A DNA stretch of 64,000 nucleotides from Bacteroidia bacterium (GTDB taxonomy: Bacteria > Bacteroidota > Bacteroidia > Bacteroidales > CAJPTX01). The notes under the pieces are model-generated. The model had not been told where the DNA came from and searched no databases. It saw nothing but the letters and a program-made list of their open reading frames with translations. The DNA lies in assembly GCA_905373475.1 (NCBI GenBank), contig CAJPTC010000003.1, positions 81,502 to 145,501 of the forward strand, read 5' to 3'. Below are positions 42,230-50,397 of this stretch, one piece after another (the stretch's first letter is position 1; each line of letters begins with the position of its first letter). The position numbers were made by a program, and so were the translations under genes.

Positions 42230-43231
42230 TCAGGGCACTTCTACACGATTAAGAATCTCGGTAACAATCTGTTCCGTAGTTATATTCTCAGCTTCTGCCT
42301 CGTAGGTAAGCCCAATTCTATGCCGCAGTACATCCATCGCCACAGCGCGAACGTCTTCGGGAATAACATACCCGCGACGTTTGATAAATGCGTAAGCCTT
42401 TGCAGCGAGCGCAAGGCTGATACTAGCACGCGGCGAGCCCCCGAACCCAATCATAGGAGCGTAGTTCGCTAAGCCATATTCGCCTGGTCGGCGCGTGGCA
42501 AAAACAATATCTACGATGTACTGTTCGATTTTTTCATCGAGATAAACCTCACGCACCAAATCGCGTGCACGGATTACATCCTCGGGTTTAACGACAGCTT
42601 TTACTTCGGGGAAAGAGCCGCGAACATTCTGCCGCACGATGAGCTTTTCTTCGTCCTTCTTCGGGTAGTCTAGCACCACCTTCAGCATAAATCGGTCAAC
42701 TTGTGCTTCGGGTAGCGGATAGGTACCCTCCTGCTCTATGGGGTTTTGGGTTGCAAGTACTAAGAACGGAGCAGGTAGCTTGTAGGTATTTTCGCCAATA
42801 GTAACCTGCCTTTCTTGCATGGCTTCAAGCAAAGCGCTCTGCACTTTTGCAGGTGCACGGTTAATTTCATCAGCCAGTACGAAGTTCGCGAAAATGGGTC
42901 CCTTCTTAACCTCAAACTCTTCGCGCTTCTGGCTGTAAATCATCGTACCAATGAGGTCGGCAGGTAGGAGGTCGGGGGTAAACTGAACTCTTGCAAAACG
43001 ACCATCAATACTACGCGACAAGGTGCTGATAGCAAGTGTTTTTGCTAATCCTGGTACGCCCTCAAGGAGGATATGCCCATCGGCGAGTAAGCCGATCAGT
43101 AATGACTCTACGAGGTGCCGTTGCCCGACAATAACGCGCGAGAGTTCCAATGACAACATATCGACAAACGAACTCTCACGCTCAATACGTGTATTGAGCT
43201 CTCTTATATCCACTTCTTGGCGTTCTTCCAT
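42230..43231 (-). CDS. MoxR-family AAA+ ATPase of the Bat cluster
   Basis: 333 residues. Walker A GVPGLAKT is at 58-65, Walker B LADEINRAPAKVQSALLEAM near 118-137 and sensor 1 LATQNPIEQEGTYPLPEAQVDRF near 155. It is the first gene of the leftward bat run and would supply chaperone-like ATPase activity for assembling the VWA proteins BatA and BatB. The whole cluster runs moxR, DUF58, DUF4381-like, batA, batB, batC, batD, batE with short gaps, so it is probably one operon. A 145-bp divergent region separates it from umuC. Confidence 0.93.
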   Translation of the reverse strand: MEERQEVDIRELNTRIERESSFVDMLSLELSRVIVGQRHLVESLLIGLLADGHILLEGVPGLAKTLAISTLSRSIDGRFARVQFTPDLLPADLIGTMIYSQKREEFEVKKGPIFANFVLADEINRAPAKVQSALLEAMQERQVTIGENTYKLPAPFLVLATQNPIEQEGTYPLPEAQVDRFMLKVVLDYPKKDEEKLIVRQNVRGSFPEVKAVVKPEDVIRARDLVREVYLDEKIEQYIVDIVFATRRPGEYGLANYAPMIGFGGSPRASISLALAAKAYAFIKRRGYVIPEDVRAVAMDVLRHRIGLTYEAEAENITTEQIVTEILNRVEVP

Positions 43232-43376
43232 ATCCGTGTACGTGTGTGTTTGTTAAACACCAGTTAAACGATATGGCACCACAAAATATTGCAAGCTTAG
43301 ATTCTTGTATCTTCGTAGAGAAATTGGGAGATGCGAATGTGTGTGACGCTAAGCCGATAGAGTATCTTAGTACACC

Positions 43377-44660
43377 ATGATAGCTTTGATAGATTGTAAC
43401 AATTTCTTTGCAAGCTGCGAACGGTTAAACGACCCTTCGTTAGTGGGCAAACCTATCATCGTTCTGTCGGGCAATGATGGCTGCGTTATTGCACGAAGCA
43501 ATGAAGCTAAGGCTCTGGGAATAGCTATGGGTATCCCTTTTTTCAAGATCCGCAATGTGGTACGAAAAAATGGGGTTGAGATCTGTTCTGCCAATATACC
43601 GTACTACGCTCAGGTGTCGCGTCGCATCATGCGTACAATTGCGGCAGAAGGCTTTCCGCAGGAGGTTTATTCTATCGATGAGTGCTTTCTAAAAGTCAAA
43701 CAAACCCCCGTACTAGAAGACTGGGCACGAGAATTGCGGCAGCGTATAGCCACGGATATCGGCATCCCCGTGAGTATTGGTATTGCGCCTTCTAAGACGC
43801 TTGCCAAGCTCACTACCTATTTTGCCAAGCACTATGCAGGATATAAAGGAGTTTGTATTTTAGATTCCGAGGAAAAGCGGCAGCGCGCACTACAACACTA
43901 TCCGCTGGAAGAAGTATGGGGATTAGGGCGGCGCAACTTGGCAAAACTCCGACGCAACGGTGTAGAATCTATCTCCGATTTTCTTGCCATGCCCCGTGAA
44001 GAGGTTGTTCGTCTTTTGGGTACACCAGGCGTGCATATACGCGAGGAGTTAGGGGGTGAAGAACGTATAGCGTTCAATGATAAGGATATACGCAAGAGTG
44101 TATCTATGTCGCGTACGCTATTGCACGAAATAAGCTCTTTTCCCCAAGTATCGGATTGTGTTCATTTGTTCCTGAATTCCTGTTGCCGTAAGCTACGCAA
44201 AGAGCATTTGGCAGCACGGCACTTTGGTATCTATTTGGCATCGAATCGTTTCCGCGGTGCAAGCTATCAATCTTGCTATAAGGATCTGCATCTTGAACTT
44301 CCAACCGCAGATCCGCTGGAACTACTCCCCTATATGAATGCCTTGCTACAGGCTACTTTTGTGCCCGAAGTAAAGTACAAACGAATTGGAGTTTATTTTG
44401 GCGACCTCGTTCCTGAGCGCTGTGCGAGTCACCTCTTCGATACGGTAGATCGTTATGGACGCGGACGCCTTTTTGCGGCCATAGATAAGCTCGATTCTCG
44501 TTTTGGGGCAGAGACTGTTCACATAGCTAGTTTACGTCCCGAGACACTATTGGAGCTATCGCATGCAAGCTATAGGCGCGAAGTATCGCCAGAAGCTATG
44601 GCAGCCGTAGAAGACGATTCGCCTTACGTTTCGCCGCGTTTTGATACATCGCAACAGTGA
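43377..44660 (+). CDS. umuC: Y-family DNA polymerase, UmuC type
   Basis: 427 residues. The catalytic acids are in MIALIDCNNFFASCERL (first metal ligand Asp) and YSIDECFLKV (Asp-Glu pair; most homologues have DEAF or DEVF). The HhH DNA-binding motif lies near WGLGRRNLAKLRRNGVESISDFL, and the little-finger domain is complete. UmuC is the translesion polymerase of SOS mutagenesis; its usual partner UmuD is not adjacent. No SOS-type operator is evident to me in the upstream 145 bp. Confidence 0.93.
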   Translation: MIALIDCNNFFASCERLNDPSLVGKPIIVLSGNDGCVIARSNEAKALGIAMGIPFFKIRNVVRKNGVEICSANIPYYAQVSRRIMRTIAAEGFPQEVYSIDECFLKVKQTPVLEDWARELRQRIATDIGIPVSIGIAPSKTLAKLTTYFAKHYAGYKGVCILDSEEKRQRALQHYPLEEVWGLGRRNLAKLRRNGVESISDFLAMPREEVVRLLGTPGVHIREELGGEERIAFNDKDIRKSVSMSRTLLHEISSFPQVSDCVHLFLNSCCRKLRKEHLAARHFGIYLASNRFRGASYQSCYKDLHLELPTADPLELLPYMNALLQATFVPEVKYKRIGVYFGDLVPERCASHLFDTVDRYGRGRLFAAIDKLDSRFGAETVHIASLRPETLLELSHASYRREVSPEAMAAVEDDSPYVSPRFDTSQQ

Positions 44661-44661
44661 C

Positions 44662-45768
44662 TTACTGTAACTGTTTGTAGAAAATAAGAGGCGGTACAGT
44701 ATCGCCTATAGGAGGGTGCAAGATGGTTTGTAAGTCGCGCAAAATTAGATGCGGGAGCAGTACGCCCGATTCGTAAAAATCGTTTCCTCCATTGGAATTA
44801 CAACGCTTCGTATTGTTATAGACCTTGTGCTGGCGCACAGCTGGAAAGGATTGAAGGCTCCCCAGATCGCTGAGCGTTTCACACACGCCAGGATTAAGCC
44901 AGAACTCGGCTTGTTGTGCAGCCCAAAGCACCTGTTCTCGTGCTACCGCCTTGGCTGTACTCCCTTCCCCCTCAGAACTCAGTAGTAGAGAGCCTCCCGC
45001 ATCCTGCACCCATTGTGCCATATAGCTATTTTGCGTTGGTATATACCAGAGTTCTTTCCACGGATAGTTGATAAGTACTTTTGGGGTATGCTCTCTGTTC
45101 GTTTTCGCTAGAATAGCTTCGTATGCGCCATTTACCGTATCAAGAACCAGAGAAGCTATATTGTCTTTATGAAAGAGGAAAGCGAAGAATTTTAACCATT
45201 CTGCGCGCCCTAAGGGATGTTCCTCGTGATATTCGTCTATGCTAATCAGAGGAATCTTAAAATGATGCAACCGATTAGCATAATTTGAGACTGCGGTAAT
45301 ATCAGCGTCGTAACCTAAAACGAGGTCGGGGGCTAAAGCAATAATGCGTTCGTAATTAAGATCGGGCAATTCGCCTACTTCCAGTACCTTGCCGTTGCGA
45401 ATGGCATCTTGGAGGATGGAGTCCGAAACGTAGCGCGTACCTCCCAATCCTACCACTGTATTTAATTCATCTAAGACCTTGAGAAAGGCGATATGCGTAC
45501 TACTGAGGCATATAATTCGGCGCGGCGTGTGTGGCAAGACGAGCAACGAATCTGAGATGAAAAGCGTGTTGCCAAAACGACAACGCATCTTGCTGCGAAA
45601 AAGGTAGGCGGAAGTATCTCCCTCGGCAGAGTAGGTAATAGAGAAGCCCGTCGCATAACGATTGTGCTGCTCTCCAAATGACGAATTGTTGGGAGAGGAA
45701 CAGCCTATTGCTACCCCAAGCGATAGTAGCGCAATAAGCAGGGTGCACAGATTGCTATGTTTGAGCAT
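44662..45768 (-). CDS. Periplasmic-binding lipoprotein for cobalamin or iron uptake (BtuF/FhuD-like)
   Basis: 368 residues with a lipoprotein signal (lipobox AIGC near residue 23). The class III binding-protein fold is indicated by RRIICLSSTHIAFLKVLDELNTVVGLGG, the LGYDADIT region, and the SLGYP-type C-terminal lobe. This kind of protein binds vitamin B12, haem or ferric siderophore and hands it to an ABC permease. No permease or ATPase gene is adjacent, so the rest of the transporter is elsewhere. Convergent with umuC, with 1 bp between the stops. Confidence 0.85.
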   Translation of the reverse strand: MLKHSNLCTLLIALLSLGVAIGCSSPNNSSFGEQHNRYATGFSITYSAEGDTSAYLFRSKMRCRFGNTLFISDSLLVLPHTPRRIICLSSTHIAFLKVLDELNTVVGLGGTRYVSDSILQDAIRNGKVLEVGELPDLNYERIIALAPDLVLGYDADITAVSNYANRLHHFKIPLISIDEYHEEHPLGRAEWLKFFAFLFHKDNIASLVLDTVNGAYEAILAKTNREHTPKVLINYPWKELWYIPTQNSYMAQWVQDAGGSLLLSSEGEGSTAKAVAREQVLWAAQQAEFWLNPGVCETLSDLGSLQSFPAVRQHKVYNNTKRCNSNGGNDFYESGVLLPHLILRDLQTILHPPIGDTVPPLIFYKQLQ

Positions 45769-45851
45769 TCAAGGGGAAGAGTTCCTACTTCTAGGCGTAT
45801 CAAACTTCTTCATTCTGATTAGCAGTCTGACCTAGAGAGAGATGAAGACTC

Positions 45852-46579
45852 TTAAGATGTTTTATTTCGGTAGGCGGCATTGCGAATAGTCATTTCAATA
45901 TTCGTTCCTTCAACAATGTATTTGTCTAATGTGTGGATATTTCTTTGTGTAACATGGAGTTGCCCTTCGTTTCCAAGATTTCCTCTATGCTGTCCGAACG
46001 AATAGTCGGAATGTTCTTCCACCTCACGGCTACTCATTACCCATATAGTTGTACTGTCTCTGTAGACGGCAAGCCAAACAAAGACATCGCAATATTGAGG
46101 TTTCAACTGCTGGAAATTCATTAGAAGGTTCTTTTTGGTATTTAGGGATAGTGCTTTTTTATACAGCGGTTCATCGCTATCATTGTCTACAGCTCTAGAT
46201 GCTTTCACTTCTATCCTAATGCCATCAAGCCAAAGATCATACTGCTTGTCATAGTCAGGGTCTAAATCTTTATTCGGCGTAAGCAATTTACTACTCATGG
46301 TTTGTAACAAGGTTTGAGCATACGTTTCGCCAAAAGAGCGAGGAGCTGATATTTCAACACCCACAAATTGGGATTATGCGAGAGGTATTCTGCACGGATT
46401 GCCTTGTACTCATCATATTTTATGCCGCCTTGCGCCAACATGGTCGTAAGCAATAACTCGTACTCATTGAAGGGAAATACAGCCTTATCTTCATCAAACA
46501 AAGCGAGGAGCTTCTCAAGCTGCTCTTTCTCGCCGCAATACGTGCTACAAATCTTATCCTTTAATTCTGAAAGTTCCAT
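45852..46579 (-). pseudogene. Type II restriction endonuclease, frameshifted
   Basis: Two frames join into one ~240-residue protein. The first (46579 to 46295) begins MELSELKDKIC and reaches NPNLWV. The second (from about 46364 to 45852) continues with VEISAPRSFGE. A missing base near 46356, in GTGTTGAAA, explains the break: one extra T would give LWVFEISAPRSFGE without interruption. The second part has a PD-(D/E)xK nuclease core, Asp43-x8-Glu52-Val-Lys54 counted from the GTG at 46364 (YDLWLDGIRIEVKAS). The start overlaps the methyltransferase end by 26 bp. As read, the enzyme is broken; a sequencing error or a slippage switch is also possible. Confidence 0.65.
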
Positions 46580-48167
46580 TGCTGTACTCTATATTGTTCT
46601 GCTCTAAAAAGAGTTCCTCGTCAAATCCTGCTTTGGAATACCATGAGGTATACAATGGGAGTGCTTCTAAATCTGCTCGCAGTATTTTATGTGTGTTGAA
46701 AACCTTTGCAAAAAGCCAGTTGATGATTTTGCTATTCAGCAAAGAGGTAAGTTGCTGACTCGTAAGCGGGAAGCTTTTTCGTAATACCAAGATATTGGCA
46801 CTATTGAGTACCAAACTTTTACTTGTGTCGCAATAGAAAACAAGCCGATCTGATATAAAACGATATATTATCTTCTCCTCGGCGTAGTAAAGCGAAAGTG
46901 GCGCAACTTGCTGACAATTGGATAACTCTCGGTCAATATAAATCGATGGTGCGCTCAAGCCCGAACTCGAAATGTTTTTGCCTCTATATATGGGAACGAG
47001 CCCTTCTGCTGGTTCTTTTTTGCATTTGCTCTTATTGTCGCCAGTAACAACGCCTAACGCCCAATCGGCATTATCTTCTAGTAGGCTATGAGGTATTTGA
47101 AACAGTTTATCTATTACAGTCTGCTCATCTGGAGCGACCCAGACGTTGAAAATTTGCTTCGGATTCTCTAAAAAAGAAGTTTGTAATCGGAGATACTCCC
47201 CTCTATCTATACATCTGACTTGGTGGTTCTTCGATGGAGACGATTTCCTTACAATTACGGAGTAGGCTTTGGTCTGTATACTTTCAAACGGAGTTCCATA
47301 ATTTTTAATTTCCTGTATAGATTGAGAAAGAAAGAACTCTCTCAATGCTTGAAAGGTAGCAATATTTAAGACCGATTCGGGAAGCAGAAACCCCATAGAG
47401 CCATTCTTGGCAAGTAGTTTCATTGCAGCAAACACGAACAAGGAGCAAGAGTCGGTGCTTTTCCCAGATCGATAGTACGCAGCCAACGCTTCTTTTTGCT
47501 CCCGCGACATCTTTTTTCCCCACGGAGGATTGGTATAGATTAGATCAAAGGATTGATGGAGTTCCTGCGCAATCGTCAAAAAATCAGCACAGACAATGTT
47601 TTTTGCTTCTCTCCCAGTCTTTGCATATATACGTTGCTTCGCGATACGAATCGCTGTTTTATCGGTATCAAATCCGTAAATGTTCTCAACGCGTACACCT
47701 CTCTCTATCGCCCCCATGATAAAATTACCACAGCCACAACATGGATCTAGGAATGTAGTTGTTTCATCAACTAGGGAATCTCTGAGCATGTCCGTTACTA
47801 TACTCGAACTCGTGTAGTAAATTCCCTCCTTATTGCGATAAGATTCGCTCAATGCTCTCTCGTATTCCGAGACAATAGCTTCATTAAAAGGATTGCTCTC
47901 TAACTTGTTCTGAATACTCGCCGAGACTTCTGAGTAATTTTGCTCCCCTTTCTTGCTCTTATTTGCTCTAGAACTTAACCTGCCCCCCTGTTCAAGATTC
48001 TTTTTTAGAGAATCCAGCGATTTTCTGGATACACAACCACGATTGGAAGATTCCAATAACCCTGTTTTTATCCAATTCCTAACAGTCGCCGTAGAGATAG
48101 CCAGATCTCGGGCAGCATCTGAGATGAGAACACTGTCAATGTCTATTGCATCATCAAATAGTAGCAT
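46554..48167 (-). CDS. Adenine-specific DNA methyltransferase with N-terminal HTH (R-M system)
   Basis: 537 residues from the ATG at 48167. Residues ~15-40 form a MerR/excisionase-like helix-turn-helix (SDAARDLAISTATVRNWIKTGLLESS). The N6-adenine methyltransferase follows with SAM motif FLDPCCGCGNF (~135-145), catalytic NPPWGKK (~215) and a C-terminal target-recognition region ending in LLNSKIINWLFAKVFNTH, as in TaqI/Eco57I-type enzymes. It methylates an unknown target site. The gene is AT-rich for the window, which fits recent acquisition. The HTH may let the enzyme repress its own operon. Confidence 0.87.
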   Translation of the reverse strand: MLLFDDAIDIDSVLISDAARDLAISTATVRNWIKTGLLESSNRGCVSRKSLDSLKKNLEQGGRLSSRANKSKKGEQNYSEVSASIQNKLESNPFNEAIVSEYERALSESYRNKEGIYYTSSSIVTDMLRDSLVDETTTFLDPCCGCGNFIMGAIERGVRVENIYGFDTDKTAIRIAKQRIYAKTGREAKNIVCADFLTIAQELHQSFDLIYTNPPWGKKMSREQKEALAAYYRSGKSTDSCSLFVFAAMKLLAKNGSMGFLLPESVLNIATFQALREFFLSQSIQEIKNYGTPFESIQTKAYSVIVRKSSPSKNHQVRCIDRGEYLRLQTSFLENPKQIFNVWVAPDEQTVIDKLFQIPHSLLEDNADWALGVVTGDNKSKCKKEPAEGLVPIYRGKNISSSGLSAPSIYIDRELSNCQQVAPLSLYYAEEKIIYRFISDRLVFYCDTSKSLVLNSANILVLRKSFPLTSQQLTSLLNSKIINWLFAKVFNTHKILRADLEALPLYTSWYSKAGFDEELFLEQNNIEYSNGTFRIKG

Positions 48168-48381
48168 TGTAACAGAACATCCGTTAGAAAAATCGCGCAA
48201 TCACAAACAGATGAACAAACGAAAGGTACGAACATCCGTTCGCATGCGCAGCACGCAGCGCCTTTACTACAGTACTTTGCACAAATAGCCGCGTGTTACT
48301 CTGCGCCGCAATCCCCCTGCCTGTGTGTCTTTAATCGCTATTGATACCACAGGCAAAGGTAATTGTTCGGGGAGACTTGTT

Positions 48382-48858
48382 TTACACAATCCCGAGTTCC
48401 TTCAACCACACTTCCACCTCCTTGGGGTTAACTCTGTTTAGAAGCCGCCCTGGTCTCCAATCCAAAGCAGAGTAACTCCTTTTCAGGTCTCCTTGAGTTT
48501 TGTCAATAGATGAACCACCAGAGGTAGCAAAGGGAACAACTATTTTTCCTGCAAAGTTGTAGGTGTCTAAGAAGGTGTTAATAATGGTCGGAGCTGTATA
48601 CCACCATATTGGAAAGCCGACGAAAATAACTTCATACGCCTCGGCATTGTCCAGATGTCCTGCAATAGGAGGGCGAAAGCTGAGGTCTTTCATTTCTACC
48701 GTACTCCGCGAATGGGAGTTCGTCCAATCGAGGTCGGCGCGAGTATAAGGCGTTTGGGGTAGAATCTGGTACAGATCGGCATGAGCGAGACGAGCGAGTT
48801 CTCGTGCAGCGTGTTCGGTAACGCCTGAGGCGGAGAAAAAAGCTACTAAAGTTTTCAT
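48382..48858 (-). CDS. Flavodoxin-family protein
   Basis: 158 residues from the ATG at 48858 (MKTLVAFFSASGVTEHAAREL); the frame extends to 48897, but that start falls inside the terminator hairpin. The N-terminal FFSASGVTE loop is the FMN phosphate-binding site and FVGFPIWWYTAPTIINTFLD supplies the flavin-stacking aromatic residues. It probably acts as a low-potential electron carrier or a quinone/nitro reductase. It belongs to the short flavodoxin group related to Porphyromonas FldA-like proteins. Confidence 0.88.
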   Translation of the reverse strand: MKTLVAFFSASGVTEHAARELARLAHADLYQILPQTPYTRADLDWTNSHSRSTVEMKDLSFRPPIAGHLDNAEAYEVIFVGFPIWWYTAPTIINTFLDTYNFAGKIVVPFATSGGSSIDKTQGDLKRSYSALDWRPGRLLNRVNPKEVEVWLKELGIV

Positions 48859-48896
48859 CTTTTGCACTGGTGTTTGTAATACACTTTGTGTACACA

Positions 48897-48932
48897 AAAG
48901 AGAGCCAAAACGTTACCGCTTTGGCTCTCTTT
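48897..48932 (-). terminator. Intrinsic terminator after the T9SS-exported protein gene
   Basis: A 13-bp perfect stem AAAGAGAGCCAAA / TTTGGCTCTCTTT around a 10-nt loop, with T-rich 3' flank on the minus strand, lies 24 bp beyond the stop of the gene ending at 48956. Confidence 0.85.
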
Positions 48933-48955
48933 CTCGTGAAAAATGGCTTACACGC

Positions 48956-50224
48956 CTACTTCATCAGATTGAAAGTACGGCGTTGTCCTTCTCGTGTCAC
49001 TACAACAAAATAAGCGCCAGCTGGCAACTGCGAGGTAGAAAGAACATATTCTCCGTTGCGCACCTCACCACTATGCAAAAGAATGCCTTGAACATTAAAG
49101 AGTTCAAAATGCGCCTCACCTTCGGGAGAATAGATGCACAGGCGATCGGTAAATGGGGTCGGATAAACGGCTACGTTCGCAAAGAGCGCCTCTGTTACGT
49201 CAGTCTCATCCCCTTCAAAGCGTAGAGTGAGGGTAAGCGGGGCATCGGCTACAATTTTACCCACCCATTCTTTCTTTTCGTTTTCGGTCATAGAGATGGG
49301 TTTTGCCTCTTCTCCCTCTTTCTTGGCATTTACTACGAGTTTCTTTTTCTCGTCTTTCTTGGTTACCGTCAGTTGCAATTCTGTCCCACGCAGTACTTTC
49401 CCCGTTGTAGCGAGCGTCTCCTCTTTTTCGCCATCCTTATAGGTAATCTTCAAAGTCCCATCCTTTTCGCTTGGCGGAATGAATGTAACGAGTACCTCAT
49501 CTAACCCAAAAGAAATGGTAATGTTTACCTCGATCAGATCCTCTTCCTTAACCTTTATTGTTCCTTTATAGCTATCTCCGACCTTCGTCAGTTCCAGACT
49601 TTTTGCTGTGCCTTGTTTATCATTATATTTCACGGTAGGTGTACGTGTAGGATCAGCAGGTGTTAGTGTCAGAATAAGCTCGGTAGAACCCACAGGAATG
49701 TTGCCCGAAGCGCTGAGTTCTTTTTTGTTGTTTTCAGGATCATAGTATTCTACTTTCAATGTCCCTTCGATCACCTTCGGAGTATTAAAATTGACGATGA
49801 TCTGATCGGTATAGGTCACAACGTACTCAACCTCTGTAATTTTAGTATCCGTCTTAAAACCAAAATCTACACGATGTATGCCTGAAGCAATTTTGGGAGT
49901 CTCCTTTATCTCCTTCTTTACACCGTCTTCGGTGTACTTCTTTACGATGCTGTAAAACTCGTACTTCTTATCTCCATCGGCAAAACATTGCAGGGAGTAG
50001 TATTTCCCCTTTTCAGCTTCAAGCGTGAGCGTTTTAGGGGTATCAGTGGAAACTACGGGATTCTTTGTATCGGGTAGTCCGTTTACTATGTTGTAAATAG
50101 TTGTTGCACCCTCCCCTACTTGGGTAACCTTTACAGATACTCCCGCTGCCTGTGTTGTTAGCAATATACCCAATATGGCAACGAGTAGCATGCTTAATTT
50201 CAATAGTGGATTTCTCATTTGCAT
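48956..50224 (-). CDS. T9SS-exported protein with tandem beta-domain repeats
   Basis: 422 residues (the start could be Met3). A signal peptide (~1-25) is followed by a divergent beta domain (~26-135). Two clearly related ~95-residue beta repeats (about 140-240 and 241-330) share pattern GTLK(V/I)xY...xLxxxGxxxxGxxLxLT. The C-terminal ~80 residues are a type A T9SS sorting domain: VAVYPTPFTDRL, then FELFNVQGILLHSG, LPAGAYFVVV and a final FNLMK. It should be secreted through the outer membrane and attached or released. The repeat domains have no name I can assign. The 178-bp gap to uvrA holds its promoter. Confidence 0.85.
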   Translation of the reverse strand: MQMRNPLLKLSMLLVAILGILLTTQAAGVSVKVTQVGEGATTIYNIVNGLPDTKNPVVSTDTPKTLTLEAEKGKYYSLQCFADGDKKYEFYSIVKKYTEDGVKKEIKETPKIASGIHRVDFGFKTDTKITEVEYVVTYTDQIIVNFNTPKVIEGTLKVEYYDPENNKKELSASGNIPVGSTELILTLTPADPTRTPTVKYNDKQGTAKSLELTKVGDSYKGTIKVKEEDLIEVNITISFGLDEVLVTFIPPSEKDGTLKITYKDGEKEETLATTGKVLRGTELQLTVTKKDEKKKLVVNAKKEGEEAKPISMTENEKKEWVGKIVADAPLTLTLRFEGDETDVTEALFANVAVYPTPFTDRLCIYSPEGEAHFELFNVQGILLHSGEVRNGEYVLSTSQLPAGAYFVVVTREGQRRTFNLMK

Positions 50225-50249
50225 TGTTGTGTATGTGTTATTTCGGCAG

Positions 50250-50257
50250 CAAAGTTA
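50250..50257 (-). promoter_or_regulatory. -7 box for the T9SS-exported protein gene
   Basis: The minus strand reads TAACTTTG, matching TAnnTTTG, 25 bp before the ATG at 50224. Confidence 0.5.
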
Positions 50258-50397
50258 CTGAAATAAAAAAGAGGGATAGAGTTAATACAAAAGGTGCACA
50301 AAGGCAGTACCGCTCAGTTTTTTAGGTATAAATAGAAGCCACGCCAGTGCGCACATTCTAGATTGTGTAGAGCATGAGTATATGGGCAACTTCCCCA

